NCBI RefSeq assembly: GCF_001613165.1
Contig: NZ_BDBV01000018.1
Coordinates: 1 to 64,000 of the forward strand
Direction: 5' to 3'
DNA: 64,000 bases
Source: Nocardia mexicana NBRC 108244
GTDB lineage: Bacteria > Actinomycetota > Actinomycetes > Mycobacteriales > Mycobacteriaceae
This document shows, piece after piece, positions 40,062 through 47,895 of the stretch; position 1 is the first letter of the stretch; each line of letters begins with the position of its first letter. The notes below the pieces were generated by a model. It ran no database searches, had not been told where the DNA came from, and was given only the letters and a program-made list of their open reading frames with translations. Made by a program: the position numbers and the translations under genes.

Positions 40062-40547
40062 ATGAGCTTCATGGCCGACCTCACAGAGCCGCTGATCAGC
40101 CGAGGGCTGGTTGCGCGAGAGGCAGTAGAGGGCTGCACCGATGACGAGATAGCGACGCTGATGCGTGCACAGCATGTGTCGCAGTTACCACAGTCCTATC
40201 GCGAGTTCTTGGCCTACGGCGGCAAGAACCCCTACTGGCTCTCCCACACCGGCGAATGGGACTTCGACTGGCTTGTGGAGGCCAAAGACCTGGCCCGCGA
40301 AATCGCCGAAGACTACAAGAAGGACTTCACACCCTTCGAGGAAGGTTTTGTTTTCCAAACCCATCAAGGTTACATGTTCTATTGTTTTAGCGCAGAGGAC
40401 CTTTCGAATCCGGATCCAAATTTCTTCATCTTCACCGGAAACGAGCCGATCCGTGACAGCAGACAATCGTTCACCCAGTGGCTTTCAGGACTGGCAGACT
40501 ACTTGCCCGAAGCGATCAGACTCCGCGAAGAGCTAGGTCTCCAGTAA
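40062..40547 (+). CDS. SMI1/KNR4 (SUKH) family immunity protein
   Basis: A 161-residue SUKH-fold protein. Its pattern fits the family: an N-terminal helical part (ATLMRAQHVSQLPQSYREFLAYGGKNPY, given here only as its span), a central FVFQTHQGYMFYCF, and a C-terminal WLSGLADYLPEAIRLREE. AGAAGGGAGC precedes the ATG by a normal distance, and the gene begins 12 bp after the end of the toxin frame. It is therefore the cognate immunity gene for the C-terminal deaminase domain. Unlike the immunity genes of the first two toxins, it does not overlap the toxin frame. Confidence 0.86.
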   Translation: MSFMADLTEPLISRGLVAREAVEGCTDDEIATLMRAQHVSQLPQSYREFLAYGGKNPYWLSHTGEWDFDWLVEAKDLAREIAEDYKKDFTPFEEGFVFQTHQGYMFYCFSAEDLSNPDPNFFIFTGNEPIRDSRQSFTQWLSGLADYLPEAIRLREELGLQ

Positions 40548-41402
40548 TTGGCAAATTCGAGATCCCTTACCACCGTTCAATGGCCCCAGGGCTCCTTCGA
40601 CTACACCGGCCCGGCACCGATTCCGCCGCGCGCGACCTATGACGGGTGGACTCGGCAGCCGCTGTTCTACTTTCCTGTCGTGCTACGCGGGGAGCTGGTG
40701 GGTTATCTCTGGGCGTCGGTGACTCACAACTCCGCCAGTTTTATTCGTAAGCTTCGGATGGACGGGGGCGATCCATTTTCCGATCCCTCGCTGTGGGCCA
40801 CCGATGTGTGGGCGGATCGGCTGGCTGCCGCCTATTCGCAGGGTGTTGCCGCGCAGGATGCGGTCCGCGCGTGGGTGGGCGCACCCGAAGATCCTCAGGG
40901 CGGCGGGATCCCGGCTGGCGTCGCGGAGCATCGCACCGAAAGCCTCACCGCGCTTTATGAATTCGCGAATCCCGGTGGCCCGCCGCCGCCCGATCCGCTT
41001 GTCCAGGACGGGATGTACCCGGACGGCACGCCCGTCGACCGCTCGCAGGGCTGGGGACCGGTGGTGAGTGCTCCGGTGCGCCGGTATCCGACCGTTACCG
41101 ACGCCGCTGTCCGATTCGCTCCGGTCTCGAAGGACGGCCGGGTCATCGGCTACCTCTGGGCCTCGCTCGCCGACGACGCCGCCGACTACCTGCCCCGAAC
41201 CGGGGACCGCGACGGCGAAATCGCCGCCGGAACATGGCAACTCCGCCTCAGCCGCGCATATCGGGAGGGGCAGAGCCCCACACAGGCGCTACAACAGTGT
41301 CGGCAGCAGCCCGATGACCACCTGGGCGGAGTTATCGGCCTCGACGTCCCGGAGGGGCAGTTCGCCGGCCTGTCGGAGCTGGAAAACCTTGCGCAGCAGT
41401 AG
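40548..41402 (+). CDS. duplicated-domain protein of unknown family at the toxin locus
   Basis: A protein of about 284 residues built from two copies of one domain. FPVVLRGELVGYLWASVTHNS (around residues 42-62) recurs as APVSKDGRVIGYLWASLADD in the second half. Each is followed by a helix with a W/DxL-R-AY-x-G pattern (ADRLAAAYSQGVAAQDAV; QLRLSRAYREGQSPTQAL). The frame opens directly after the SUKH stop with a TTG at 40548; there is no ATG or GTG start nearby, so the start is uncertain. There is no signal peptide. It may be another immunity protein or an adaptor; I do not recognise it. Confidence 0.68.
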   Translation: MANSRSLTTVQWPQGSFDYTGPAPIPPRATYDGWTRQPLFYFPVVLRGELVGYLWASVTHNSASFIRKLRMDGGDPFSDPSLWATDVWADRLAAAYSQGVAAQDAVRAWVGAPEDPQGGGIPAGVAEHRTESLTALYEFANPGGPPPPDPLVQDGMYPDGTPVDRSQGWGPVVSAPVRRYPTVTDAAVRFAPVSKDGRVIGYLWASLADDAADYLPRTGDRDGEIAAGTWQLRLSRAYREGQSPTQALQQCRQQPDDHLGGVIGLDVPEGQFAGLSELENLAQQ

Positions 41403-41481
41403 ATTCTGACCAGATAACCGCCGTCTGCGCGGAGTCCGCCACGGAATACCTACGCGGACGGCGGTCGATCAGCAGTAGGGC

Positions 41482-41805
41482 TCACTCCAGCCAGCTTTTG
41501 CGGCGGTAGTAGGCGTCGTCCTCGTCTTCGTCGTCGACGGGGACGAAGTTCTGGTTGGCCCTGCGGGCCGCGGCGGCGCGAGCGATCGCCTCGCGCTGCT
41601 CGCGGGCCTCGGCCTCCTGACGCTCCCGCTCCTCGGCCTCGGCCCGAGCTTCCTCCTCGGCCACAGCTTCCTGCGCCCAACGTTCCTGAAGCTGGCGCGA
41701 AGTCTCGGCGGTCCGACGATTGACCTCTTCGATTTCATCCAGCAGGAGCCCCGTTCGGCGACGGCTCTCCGCGGCGATGCGCTCGATCTCGGCTACGTAG
41801 TCCAT
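41482..41805 (-). CDS. small charged coiled-coil protein
   Basis: A 107-residue protein that is almost entirely one predicted coiled coil rich in Glu, Arg and Ala (IERIAAESRRRTGLLLDEIEE through EREAEAREQREAIARA-type repeats). It has a short acidic tail (VDDEDEDDAYYRRKSW). It is the last of three genes on this strand, 27 bp after the Pro-rich type VII substrate, with GAGGTGA upstream of its ATG. It probably works with the two preceding genes; its function is unknown. Confidence 0.78.
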   Translation of the reverse strand: MDYVAEIERIAAESRRRTGLLLDEIEEVNRRTAETSRQLQERWAQEAVAEEEARAEAEERERQEAEAREQREAIARAAAARRANQNFVPVDDEDEDDAYYRRKSWLE

Positions 41806-41832
41806 GGGCCGTTCACCTCGTCATTTCAGTGC

Positions 41833-43455
41833 TCACAGGGGACCGGCCTCGGCCAGTTCGGCACCGCTGCCGAACGGGTCCTCGGGTGGCGCCTGATGCG
41901 GCGGAGGCGCTGCCGCATCGGGCGACTGCCGACCGCCACCCTCGTCGTCGCCGCGACGTCCGGGTGGCGGCCCCGGCGGGATATTGCCCGACGGGCCTTG
42001 CGACTCGCCGCCGTCGGGTCGGCCATCGGGCGCCGCTGCGGGAGCGTTCGGTCTCGGGTCGGCCGATTCCGAACCGCCCGGGCCGGAGGCATCTTCACCC
42101 TGCGGGTCCGAAGCGCCGTCACCCGGCTCGCCCGCACCGGGTTTCGGGGCGCCCTCGACATCTTCGCCCTCGCCGGGATTCGAGCCCTCTTCGCCGGGTC
42201 GGCCCTCACCGGGCTTCCCCTCCCCTGTCTCGATAACCGGGTTGCCATGCTCGTCCAGCTTGACGCTGAAGCTCTTTTCTTCGCCGCCTTCCGACATCAT
42301 CAGCTTCAACTCGCCGTTGGCGCCCATCTCGAACTTCAGATGCTTGCCGGCGATATCGAATTCGGCCGCCTTGCTCCCGTCCGCGCCGCCCGTAGGATTC
42401 AGCGCCCCCTGGACGGCCTGCGTGATGCTGTCGACGCCTTGTTGGATCGTCGGTCCCAGTGCGGAAATCCCCTGCTGGATGGTCTGCGCGGCGGTACTCG
42501 CCAGCGGGCTGAGAGTGCTCGCCAGCGAAGCCAGACCGGTGAGCCCGGTGTCCGTCGTGCTCGCCGCCGTGGTTTGAGTCGGCGTCTCGGTATTCGTTGT
42601 GCTCGGACCCGGAGGTCCGGGTGGCCCAGGGGGGCCGGGTGGGCCCGGCTGTGAGGTGTCCTGGGTCTCGGGCTTCATGTACGGGTCATCGTTGACCTTC
42701 TGTAGCGCATCGTCGGCTTTTTTGAAGAAGTTCTCGACATCGAAATGACAGGCGTCACAGACCCTGTTGAATATATCTACTTTGGCCTTGACGTCGTCGT
42801 AGAACGGCCCCCGGACCCATTCCCAGCATTTCTTGGCCATGTCACTGTCCGACACCCCCGGAAATATCTTCCTCAGATGATCGATTCTTTGATCACCGTC
42901 GAACGGATTTTTACCGGATCCCGAAATAGTGCGCGCCTTGGCAACCTGAACAATATCGTAGACCTCGCTCGGATTCTTGCCGTCGACGAGCCCCCTCGAC
43001 GAGTCCCAGATATCCTTGACCACAATTGCCTTTCCTGCAATCGCAGTCTTGATCCCGGGGATAGCAGACTCGATAGTGGCGAGGGCGGCCTTGGAGGTGG
43101 TCCGGTCCTCGTTCGCACGAGTTACGAGGTCTCGCATCATGTCCGTAGCAGCAGTCGCCGCAGCTCCCTGCCAGATGGATGGAAGGGCTTGGACCTGGCC
43201 GTTCTGCACTTCCCATTCGGTGTCCGCCGTCGACAACGCGCGTTTGAGACCGTCCGCGACATTGCTCAGCGCGGTGAGATCCATACCGCGCTGCATATCG
43301 TACTTGGCACACATATCGAGATAAGAGGGTCCAGTCGTTTTGACGGCATCCAAGCAGAGCTCGAGGTATCGATCGAAGTACTGAAGCCCAGGGGTGCCAT
43401 GATCCAAGAGCGCCTTTACATCACCCGAGTTCGCGAGGTCATCGATTGGACTCAT
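41833..43455 (-). CDS. WXG100-like, Pro/Gly-rich type VII secretion substrate
   Basis: A 540-residue protein. The first 240 residues are helical and WXG100/PPE-like, with PSIWQGAAATAATDMM near residue 92 as the WxG turn. A collagen-like GPPGPPGPPGPPGP run and a Thr-rich linker lead to a middle helical part (TIQQGISALGPTIQQGVDSI). A small beta-rich piece follows (FDIAGKHLKFEMGANGELKL), then a long acidic Pro/Gly tail. The layout resembles large ESX substrates such as EspB or the Ala/Pro-rich Rv3439c type. It follows an EspC-like gene by 48 bp, its likely partner. The second EspC operon at 48-50 kb is built the same way. Confidence 0.8.
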   Translation of the reverse strand: MSPIDDLANSGDVKALLDHGTPGLQYFDRYLELCLDAVKTTGPSYLDMCAKYDMQRGMDLTALSNVADGLKRALSTADTEWEVQNGQVQALPSIWQGAAATAATDMMRDLVTRANEDRTTSKAALATIESAIPGIKTAIAGKAIVVKDIWDSSRGLVDGKNPSEVYDIVQVAKARTISGSGKNPFDGDQRIDHLRKIFPGVSDSDMAKKCWEWVRGPFYDDVKAKVDIFNRVCDACHFDVENFFKKADDALQKVNDDPYMKPETQDTSQPGPPGPPGPPGPPGPSTTNTETPTQTTAASTTDTGLTGLASLASTLSPLASTAAQTIQQGISALGPTIQQGVDSITQAVQGALNPTGGADGSKAAEFDIAGKHLKFEMGANGELKLMMSEGGEEKSFSVKLDEHGNPVIETGEGKPGEGRPGEEGSNPGEGEDVEGAPKPGAGEPGDGASDPQGEDASGPGGSESADPRPNAPAAAPDGRPDGGESQGPSGNIPPGPPPGRRGDDEGGGRQSPDAAAPPPHQAPPEDPFGSGAELAEAGPL

Positions 43456-43503
43456 GAAAGGCTATTCCTGTCGACTGCTTCGAATTTCCTGATCCACGAC
43501 TAT

Positions 43504-43839
43504 TTATTTCGCAGAGCCCGTACTCGCCACCTTTTGAGCGCTCGCGGCGTCGGTCGTGCCTATAATAACGACACTCTGCCCCATTGCGTCGGCAAGAGCA
43601 TTGGAAGCGTCTTGCCATTGTAGTAGCCAGGATTCGATCCGTACCAGACCCTCGTTGATCTTCTTACCGTGATTGCCGTACTGCATTCCCGCTTGAGCAG
43701 CGCCGAAGGTATGAGCTTGAATCCCTTTGGCCTGATTTCCTATCGAGCCAGCAGACTGCTTCAGCTTTCCGGCCAGGGCCGACAGTGCCCCGGAATCCAC
43801 AACAACGCTGCCCGATGCTTGCCGTGCCGACTCCGTCAC
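43504..43839 (-). CDS. EspC-like type VII secretion protein
   Basis: A 111-residue helical-hairpin protein of the EspC/DUF2580 group (VDSGALSALAGKLKQSAGSI, then GMQYGNHGKKINEGLVRIES and a third helix QWQDASNALADAMGQSV). It starts at a GTG. It is the first gene of a three-gene unit ending at 41482 and probably forms a secretion pair with the 540-residue protein, as WXG100 proteins do with their large partners. Confidence 0.82.
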   Translation of the reverse strand: MTESARQASGSVVVDSGALSALAGKLKQSAGSIGNQAKGIQAHTFGAAQAGMQYGNHGKKINEGLVRIESWLLQWQDASNALADAMGQSVVIIGTTDAASAQKVASTGSAK

Positions 43840-44045
43840 GATCCCCTCCTCGTCTGCGCCTGGTCGCCCGGCCCGACCGAACTCCGTCCCGCCATACTCC
43901 CTTGGACGCGCCGGAACTGGCTCGGGTTCCCCGATCGGGCGAAAACCTTGTACCGGGAAACTACTCGGTACGCGCAGAGGACGGCAACCGAACGCCGCGG
44001 CGTGGCTACGACAGCGGCGACGACCGCACTAGGACCGCCCTCCCC

Positions 44046-44354
44046 TTACTTCCCCAGTTCCCCCTGGTCCGTCCGGACCCACTCGCTTGTCCCGTCGGGA
44101 TGCTGGTGGAACTCCCAGGCCGAGTATTCGCCGTCCTTGTCGAGGATGGTGACGTGGTCGGCGGTGCCGTCGTGGTCCATGTCGGTCCACAGGTCGGTGC
44201 CGCCGGGGCCCGCTACCGATTCGGTGTCGGGGATGCCGTCGGCGTCGATGTCCTGGGTGGGGTGGTGGAGTTCGACGGCGCCGAGGCCGCCTAGGTCGGA
44301 GTGCGCATCGACGTCCGGCAGGTTCAGACCCGGCAGATCGTCCGATGTCATCAT
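44046..44354 (-). CDS. DUF6802-like small protein with calcium-type Asp repeats
   Basis: A 102-residue acidic cytoplasm-type protein with Asp-rich turns of the dockerin/TSP3 kind (DIDADGIPDTESV, WTDMDHDGTADHVTILDKDG), which commonly bind Ca2+ in secreted proteins. There is no signal peptide. The start at 44354 is set by GAGGAG 5 nt upstream; the frame continues 16 codons further. Family members occur near type VII substrates in mycolata, and it may itself be exported. Function unknown. Confidence 0.75.
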   Translation of the reverse strand: MMTSDDLPGLNLPDVDAHSDLGGLGAVELHHPTQDIDADGIPDTESVAGPGGTDLWTDMDHDGTADHVTILDKDGEYSAWEFHQHPDGTSEWVRTDQGELGK

Positions 44355-44535
44355 GTGCGTCTCCTCGAGGGACGTGCGGCGAATGTCGCTCCATCCTGAC
44401 ATCCGCCGGGCCCCTCGCGCACCCTCCTGTGGACAACCGCGGAGACGCGAACCGAATCCTCGCCGTTGCCTGTGGATAACTACGCGCCGACCCCGGTCGG
44501 CGCGATTCCACGGCCGAGGCGGGAGGAGTGCTGCC

Positions 44536-44727
44536 TCAGCGCTTCGGGATGACCAACCACAGGATCAGGTAAAGGATGAACTGCGGCCCGGGGAGCAGGC
44601 ACGACAGCACGAACAGCAGGCGCACGACGGTGGCGTTCCAGCCGAAGTATTCGGCGATACCGCCGCAGACGCCGGCGATCCACTTGTTGTTGCGTGAGCG
44701 GGTGAAGCGGCGGGCGGGGGCGGTCAT
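44536..44727 (-). CDS. PspC domain-containing membrane protein
   Basis: A 63-residue PspC-domain protein: a short basic lead (RRFTRSRNNKWIAGVCGGIA), the YFGWNATVVRLLFVLSC segment and a second membrane span LYLILWLVIPKR. AAGGAGAAC precedes the ATG at 44727; the open frame upstream is a shadow. PspC domains sense membrane stress or act as anti-sigma-like membrane adaptors. This minimal form is common in actinobacteria as a free-standing gene. It is divergent from the ABC-F gene. Confidence 0.92.
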   Translation of the reverse strand: MTAPARRFTRSRNNKWIAGVCGGIAEYFGWNATVVRLLFVLSCLLPGPQFILYLILWLVIPKR

Positions 44728-44869
44728 GGTGTTCTCCTTCTCTCGTTCGCTACGCCTCCACTCTGCGCCGCCCCCGGGCGTCGCGGCATCGGGCTGGGGA
44801 CCGATCGGCACCCTGATTTCTCCGGGGCCGGACTCAGGGTCGGACCCGGAGCACGGCAGACTTGGTGCG

Positions 44870-46531
44870 ATGAGCGCCACCCTGCACGCCCGCGGCCTCT
44901 CCGCCGGGCACGGCGAGCGCACGCTGTTCACCGACCTCGACCTGGTCCTCGCCCCCGGCGACGTGATCGGTCTCGTGGGCGTGAACGGCGCGGGCAAGTC
45001 GACGCTGCTGCGGATGCTGGCCGATCGCCGCGCACCGACCGGAGAGATCACGTTCAGCCCGCCCGATGCGACCGTCGGATACCTCGCGCAGGAGCCCGAG
45101 CGAATTCCCGACGAGACCGTGCTGCAGTTCCTGGCTCGGCGCACGGGAGTGGCCGCGGCGCAGGCGATCATGGATTCCGCCGCGGAACGCCTCGCGGAAT
45201 CCGTTGGGGCCACCGACGATTACACTCCTGCCCTGGAGCGCTGGCTGGCACTCGGTGGCGCGGACCTGGATTCGCGGGCCGCCGAGGTGGCGGCAGACCT
45301 GGACCTGCTCGACGGCCTCCCGATGGGCCTGGAGACCCCGATGACGGCCCTGTCGGGCGGGCAGGCCGCCCGGGCGGGGCTGGCGTCGGTGCTGTTGTCG
45401 CGCTTCGACATTCTGCTGCTGGACGAGCCCACCAACGACCTGGACCTGGACGGCCTGGCGCGGCTGGAGCGGTTCGTCACCGGGGTCCGGGTGCCGCTGA
45501 TGGTGATCAGCCACGACCGGGAGTTCCTGGCGCGCACCGTGAATCGGATCGTCGAACTGGATCTGGCGCAGCAGCAGGTAGGCGTCTACGACGGCGGCTA
45601 CGAGGCATTCCTCACCGAACGCGAGACGGCCCGCCGTCATGCCCGGGAGGCCTACGACGAATACGCCGACGCCAAGTCCGCCCTGGAGGCCCGCGCACTC
45701 ACGCAGCGCAATTGGATGGAGCACGGCGTGCGCACCGCCCGCCGGCAGGCGCGTGATCCGCGAAAGCTGGACTCGGACAAGATCGGACGCAAGATGCGCG
45801 TCGAATCCACCGAGAAACAGGCGTCGAAGATCCGCCAGACGCAGCGCCGCATCGAACGTCTCGACGCGGTGGAGGAGCCGCGCAAGGAGTGGGAGCTGCG
45901 GATGTCTATCGCCGCGGCGCCGCGCAGCGGATCGGTGGTCGCCACCGTGTCCGACGCCACCGTCACCCGGGGCGAGTTCACATTGGGACCGGTGACGGCA
46001 CAGGTGGATTGGGGCGATCGTATCGTTCTGACCGGCGCCAACGGCTCCGGCAAATCGACGCTGCTGGCGCTGCTGCTGGGAAAGATGCAGCCCGACAGCG
46101 GATCTGCCTCGCTGGGCTCCGGCGTGGCCATCGGCGAGGTGGATCAGGCACGCGGGCTGTTCCGCGGAAATGCCACGCTCGCCGATACTTTCAGCGCCGA
46201 GGTGCCCGACTGGAACCAGGCCGATATGCGCACGTTGCTGGCCAAGTTCGGCCTGCGCGGCCCACATGTGTTGCGCGCCAACGACACCCTGTCCCCCGGT
46301 GAGCGCACCCGCGCCGCGCTCGCGCTGCTGCAGGCGCGCGGGGTGAACCTGCTCGTCCTCGACGAACCCACCAACCACCTCGACCTGCCCGCCATCGAGC
46401 AGCTCGAGCAGGCCGTCGAATCCTTCGCGGGCACACTGCTGCTGGTCACCCACGACCGCCGCATGCTCGAGAGTGTCCGCGCGACCAGGCGCTGGCAGAT
46501 GGACTCCGGCATCCTCACAGAGGATCGCTGA
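44870..46531 (+). CDS. ABC-F family ATPase
   Basis: A 553-residue soluble protein with two ABC ATPase domains and no membrane part. ABC-F proteins act on the ribosome in translation quality control or antibiotic protection. ABC1 has GVNGAGKSTLL, SGGQAARAGLA and LLLDEPTNDLDL. The linker (about 255-330) is charged and helical. ABC2 has GANGSGKSTLL, the signature variant SPGERTRAALAL, and LVLDEPTNHLDLPAIEQLE. The start ATG at 44870 lacks a strong ribosome site but begins the family N-terminus (ATLHARGLSAGHGERTLF). Whether it gives resistance cannot be told from sequence. Confidence 0.93.
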   Translation: MSATLHARGLSAGHGERTLFTDLDLVLAPGDVIGLVGVNGAGKSTLLRMLADRRAPTGEITFSPPDATVGYLAQEPERIPDETVLQFLARRTGVAAAQAIMDSAAERLAESVGATDDYTPALERWLALGGADLDSRAAEVAADLDLLDGLPMGLETPMTALSGGQAARAGLASVLLSRFDILLLDEPTNDLDLDGLARLERFVTGVRVPLMVISHDREFLARTVNRIVELDLAQQQVGVYDGGYEAFLTERETARRHAREAYDEYADAKSALEARALTQRNWMEHGVRTARRQARDPRKLDSDKIGRKMRVESTEKQASKIRQTQRRIERLDAVEEPRKEWELRMSIAAAPRSGSVVATVSDATVTRGEFTLGPVTAQVDWGDRIVLTGANGSGKSTLLALLLGKMQPDSGSASLGSGVAIGEVDQARGLFRGNATLADTFSAEVPDWNQADMRTLLAKFGLRGPHVLRANDTLSPGERTRAALALLQARGVNLLVLDEPTNHLDLPAIEQLEQAVESFAGTLLLVTHDRRMLESVRATRRWQMDSGILTEDR

Positions 46532-46690
46532 GCGAGGCGGGCCATCGTCGTGAACGGCGGCGGCCGATGCGCGACGCCGATCCGACCGCGGCCCGGTCGA
46601 CGAGCCCGGCCACCTCGCCGCCTGTCGTTGGTGCAACCATGCGTCACATAGAGTGACTCGCAGCGAGCGGTGGCGGACGAGAGGATCGCG

Positions 46691-47125
46691 ATGGAACAGC
46701 TGGAACTGGGCATCGACACCCGGATCACACTGCTGATCACCGGCCTGCTGTTCCTCTGGGCGTTGCTGCTGGGCGCCTGGAAGTACCACGGGATCCGCAC
46801 CTCGGAGGAGGGCGCGGCGCACGTGTACGTCGATATCGCCCACCGGTCCGCGCTGATGTACAGCTTCGCCGGTGTCCTGCTGGCGGTGTTCGTGGCGCTC
46901 AGCGATTGGCCGTCCGCCGTGAATCTAGTTGCGGCACTGGTGGTTCTGGGTTTCTTCGCCGGAGCGATCGCCACCTACTGCTGGCACGGCTGGCGGCGTG
47001 ACACCACCAATCAGTTCCGCGGCGAACTCGACTCACCGGTCCGGCTGGCGATGTACGCGCTCATCGCCGGAGAGTTCGGCGGTTTCCTTGTTCCCTTCAC
47101 CGGTTTCGTACACGCTCAGTTCTGA
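46691..47125 (+). CDS. four-helix integral membrane protein
   Basis: A 144-residue protein with four predicted membrane helices (ITLLITGLLFLWALLLGAW, ALMYSFAGVLLAVFVALSDW, VAALVVLGFFAGAIATYCW, and MYALIAGEFGGFLVPFTGF). It has short charged loops. AGAGG sits 6 nt before the ATG at 46691. Its last 93 bp overlap the 3' end of the methyltransferase gene on the other strand. A small membrane protein near glmS/glmM also occurs in mycobacteria (Rv3437), which it may correspond to. Function unknown. Confidence 0.85.
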   Translation: MEQLELGIDTRITLLITGLLFLWALLLGAWKYHGIRTSEEGAAHVYVDIAHRSALMYSFAGVLLAVFVALSDWPSAVNLVAALVVLGFFAGAIATYCWHGWRRDTTNQFRGELDSPVRLAMYALIAGEFGGFLVPFTGFVHAQF

Positions 47126-47761
47126 CGGCCCGTCCATCGGCTTGTGCCACACCAGGAAATACCGCCAGTAGACCAGCCGCCGCACCTGCGCCCCGGGCAG
47201 CAGCGCCGCGGCCGCATCCCGGGCCTCGCGGGTGGTCAGCGGCGGATCCAGCACCATCGGCATCGCCGGGTCGTCACCGGCGGCGAACCAGCTACCCCGA
47301 CCCAGCGTGCGCAGCACGAAGAACAGGCCCGCGAGGATCCGCTGGCCGAGCATGGCCACCAGCTCGAAGGGCCACTCGCGCAGATCCTTCCGAGGCAGCA
47401 CGACCGCCGCCAAGACCCCGCCGGGCCGCAGCGCGCGAGCCAGGGTGGGCAGGGTTTCCTCCAGCGGGACGTGGTGCAGCGCGGTGACCGAGACGATCGC
47501 GTCGTATCCGTCGTCCGGCAACTCCCAGTCCCGCACGTCGCCGAGGATGCAGCTGACATTTCCGGGAACCGAGCGCAGCGCCCCGTCGATCATGTCCGGC
47601 GATCGATCGATCGCATCCACGTGCTCGGCATGCCGGGCCAGTTCCGCGGCGAACGCCCCGGAGCCGCAGCCGACGTCGAGCACCCGTCGGCAATGCTCCG
47701 GCAGCTGACGCAGGAGCAGCCGGTGATAGAACTCGTTATGACTCCAGGCGAACGCGCTCAT
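47033..47761 (-). CDS. class I SAM-dependent methyltransferase
   Basis: A 242-residue methyltransferase. The SAM-binding motif I is VLDVGCGSGAFAAELA, with acidic loop DAIDRSPDMI, CILGDVRDWELP and VSVTALHHVPLEE completing the Rossmann core. The ATG at 47761 overlaps the stop of the upstream VOC remnant as ATGA; an in-frame GTG at 47770 is also possible. Its C-terminus overlaps the convergent membrane protein gene by 93 bp. The C-terminal part (VYWRYFLVWHKP) resembles small-molecule methyltransferases; the substrate is unknown. Confidence 0.88.
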   Translation of the reverse strand: MSAFAWSHNEFYHRLLLRQLPEHCRRVLDVGCGSGAFAAELARHAEHVDAIDRSPDMIDGALRSVPGNVSCILGDVRDWELPDDGYDAIVSVTALHHVPLEETLPTLARALRPGGVLAAVVLPRKDLREWPFELVAMLGQRILAGLFFVLRTLGRGSWFAAGDDPAMPMVLDPPLTTREARDAAAALLPGAQVRRLVYWRYFLVWHKPMDGPSELSVYETGEGNKETAELSGDERVHRQPDR

Positions 47762-47868
47762 CGGCGACACCCGAAGATCGCGGCCGTACCCATGTCGAAC
47801 GCCTGCTCGAAGAAGTCACCTGTGTTCGCCGCATCGGAGGGGAACTCCACGAAGTCGATCTCGTACAT
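47758..47868 (-). pseudogene. truncated VOC (glyoxalase-fold) protein remnant
   Basis: A 36-codon frame, MYEIDFVEFPSDAANTGDFF and onward to EQAFDMGTAAIFG. It matches the first beta-alpha unit of VOC/glyoxalase-family proteins and then stops at a TGA overlapping the methyltransferase ATG. The rest of the expected 110-130 residue domain is absent. It looks like the 5' stub of a VOC gene fused by deletion to the methyltransferase. It could now serve as a translated leader coupled to the downstream gene. Confidence 0.6.
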
Positions 47869-47895
47869 CGGCGCCCACACTACCGCCGGCTCGGC

